DNA of 64,000 bases from Bacteroidales bacterium (GTDB taxonomy: Bacteria > Bacteroidota > Bacteroidia > Bacteroidales > P3), in contig JAFZXE010000012.1 of NCBI GenBank assembly GCA_017616895.1, positions 62,001 through 126,000 of the forward strand. The letters are read 5' to 3'. Made by a program: the position numbers and the translations under genes. Positions 63,394 through 64,000 of this stretch are shown in pieces (the stretch's first letter is position 1; each line of letters opens with the position of its first letter). Under the pieces are notes generated by a model, which made no database searches, was not told the DNA's origin, and saw only the letters and a list, made by a program, of their open reading frames with translations.

Positions 63394-64000
63394 TTATTTT
63401 ACTTTTATAATCTTTGCGTGGGTCAGCTCTTTGTGTCCGTCTTTGGTGCGAATAACTATGCGGGCGATGTACATGCCGTTCGCCACTTCCGCGCCGTCGC
63501 TGCTGCGCATGTCCCAGGGGGCGGTTATCACATAGCTTCCTTCGAGGGCTTGGGGCGTCAGGGTTCTGACTACCTGTCCTACCGCCGACATTATGTCAAT
63601 GCTCACCTCGTCTATCTCGCTTATGTTGTTGTGCTCTATGTGCAGCATGGTACTGCTCTGAGTTGGGTTGGGGTAGGCGTAGCAGCGTCCTATGGTGAGA
63701 CTGTCGTCGCTGCGAACAACAAAGGTGATGGTCGCCTCGTTCGAGTAGTTGTATATGTTCCACGCTTTCAGCGTGAGGGTGTGTATTCCTGGAGTGAGGT
63801 TGCTCAAACCATACACTACCTGTCCGCATCGGCTGTCTTTGAGGTCGGTCTCATAGAAGTCGTTGAGGGTTATCTCGCTGTTGGCGTTGCCGTCGAGTAC
63901 GGCTGTAATATTGTGACCTATGCCGCTGCCGACTGCATTGATGCCCACTTTGTCCGACAGACGGGCATAGATTGTCGGGTTCTCGTCGGTGATGCCTCCG
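63394..64000 (-). CDS. porU: T9SS sortase PorU, C-terminal part (gene leaves at the right edge)
   Basis: The last ~202 residues of the C25-family sortase that cuts the sorting domain off cargo and attaches A-LPS. The frame enters the window at DENPTIYARLSDKVGINAVGSGIGHNI, typical of PorU just after the peptidase domain, and ends in a CTD-like region (CYAYPNPTQSS ... HAKIIKVK). The catalytic Cys is outside the window. 128 bp separate it from porV, as in Porphyromonas gingivalis. Confidence 0.9.
   Translation of the reverse strand, partial: GGITDENPTIYARLSDKVGINAVGSGIGHNITAVLDGNANSEITLNDFYETDLKDSRCGQVVYGLSNLTPGIHTLTLKAWNIYNYSNEATITFVVRSDDSLTIGRCYAYPNPTQSSTMLHIEHNNISEIDEVSIDIMSAVGQVVRTLTPQALEGSYVITAPWDMRSSDGAEVANGMYIARIVIRTKDGHKELTHAKIIKVK

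Overview
The window looks like a stretch of a Bacteroidales (Bacteroidota) chromosome. The evidence is the type IX secretion pair PorU-PorV, two exported proteins ending in T9SS sorting domains, a TamL-type lipoprotein beta-barrel, lipid A Kdo transferase, the prolyl-tRNA synthetase type ending in ARAY, and promoters with the Bacteroidota -7 box TAnnTTTG (best case TTTG-N19-TATATTTG at 48328-48358). Ribosome binding sites are weak, as usual in this phylum, and several genes start at TTG or GTG; one (tamL) seems to need CTG.

Layout. 1-9 kb: end of a threonine aldolase, then a minus-strand block of thioredoxin-like lipoprotein, tpiA, LolE/FtsX-type permease and an orphan histidine kinase; an unknown membrane-tailed protein with an RsmI-like methylase; and hbd plus crt of the crotonyl-CoA pathway. 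9.3-12 kb: ExbB/ExbD energising operon. 12-16.6 kb: waaA-tamL-polyprenyl synthase with overlapping ends. 16.6-22.5 kb: a repeat-filled gap, a triple-module surface protein, a barrel protein and an alkaline phosphatase. 22.6-29.1 kb: proS, a T9SS cargo protein, def/ruvX, a tRNA with CAT anticodon, pyrB-pyrI. 29.9-36 kb: TPR lipoprotein, dus, cvpA, FKBP isomerase and valS. 36.5-44.3 kb, plus strand: recN, M23 peptidase, shikimate kinase, DegP-like protease, MATE transporter, YbjQ-like protein, small lipoprotein. 44.4-50 kb: a 1290-residue fibronectin-type adhesin (T9SS cargo) and a beta-helix protein. 50-54 kb: a visibly AT-rich two-gene island encoding a RavA-like MoxR ATPase and a ViaA-like VWA protein. 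54-64 kb: dnaK, recR, GH3 enzyme, SprT-like protein, floA-nfeD, clpS-ispF, porV and the end of porU.

Most genes are ordinary housekeeping functions. The unexplained structure is mostly outside or at the edges of genes: (i) a 14-nt palindromic element in eight copies, six gene ends carrying it directly after, or even supplying, the stop codon, always in the same orientation and with compensatory changes in the stem; (ii) arrays of degenerate 7- and 8-bp units in most intergenic spaces, which also invade three reading frames; (iii) arrays of exact 11-bp units in the three longest gaps; (iv) a 128-bp palindrome at 29331-29458; (v) a 43-bp promoter-like motif found twice. The RavA-ViaA pair, with an extra N-terminal domain on the ATPase and a longer VWA partner, is the most likely accessory system and looks horizontally acquired.
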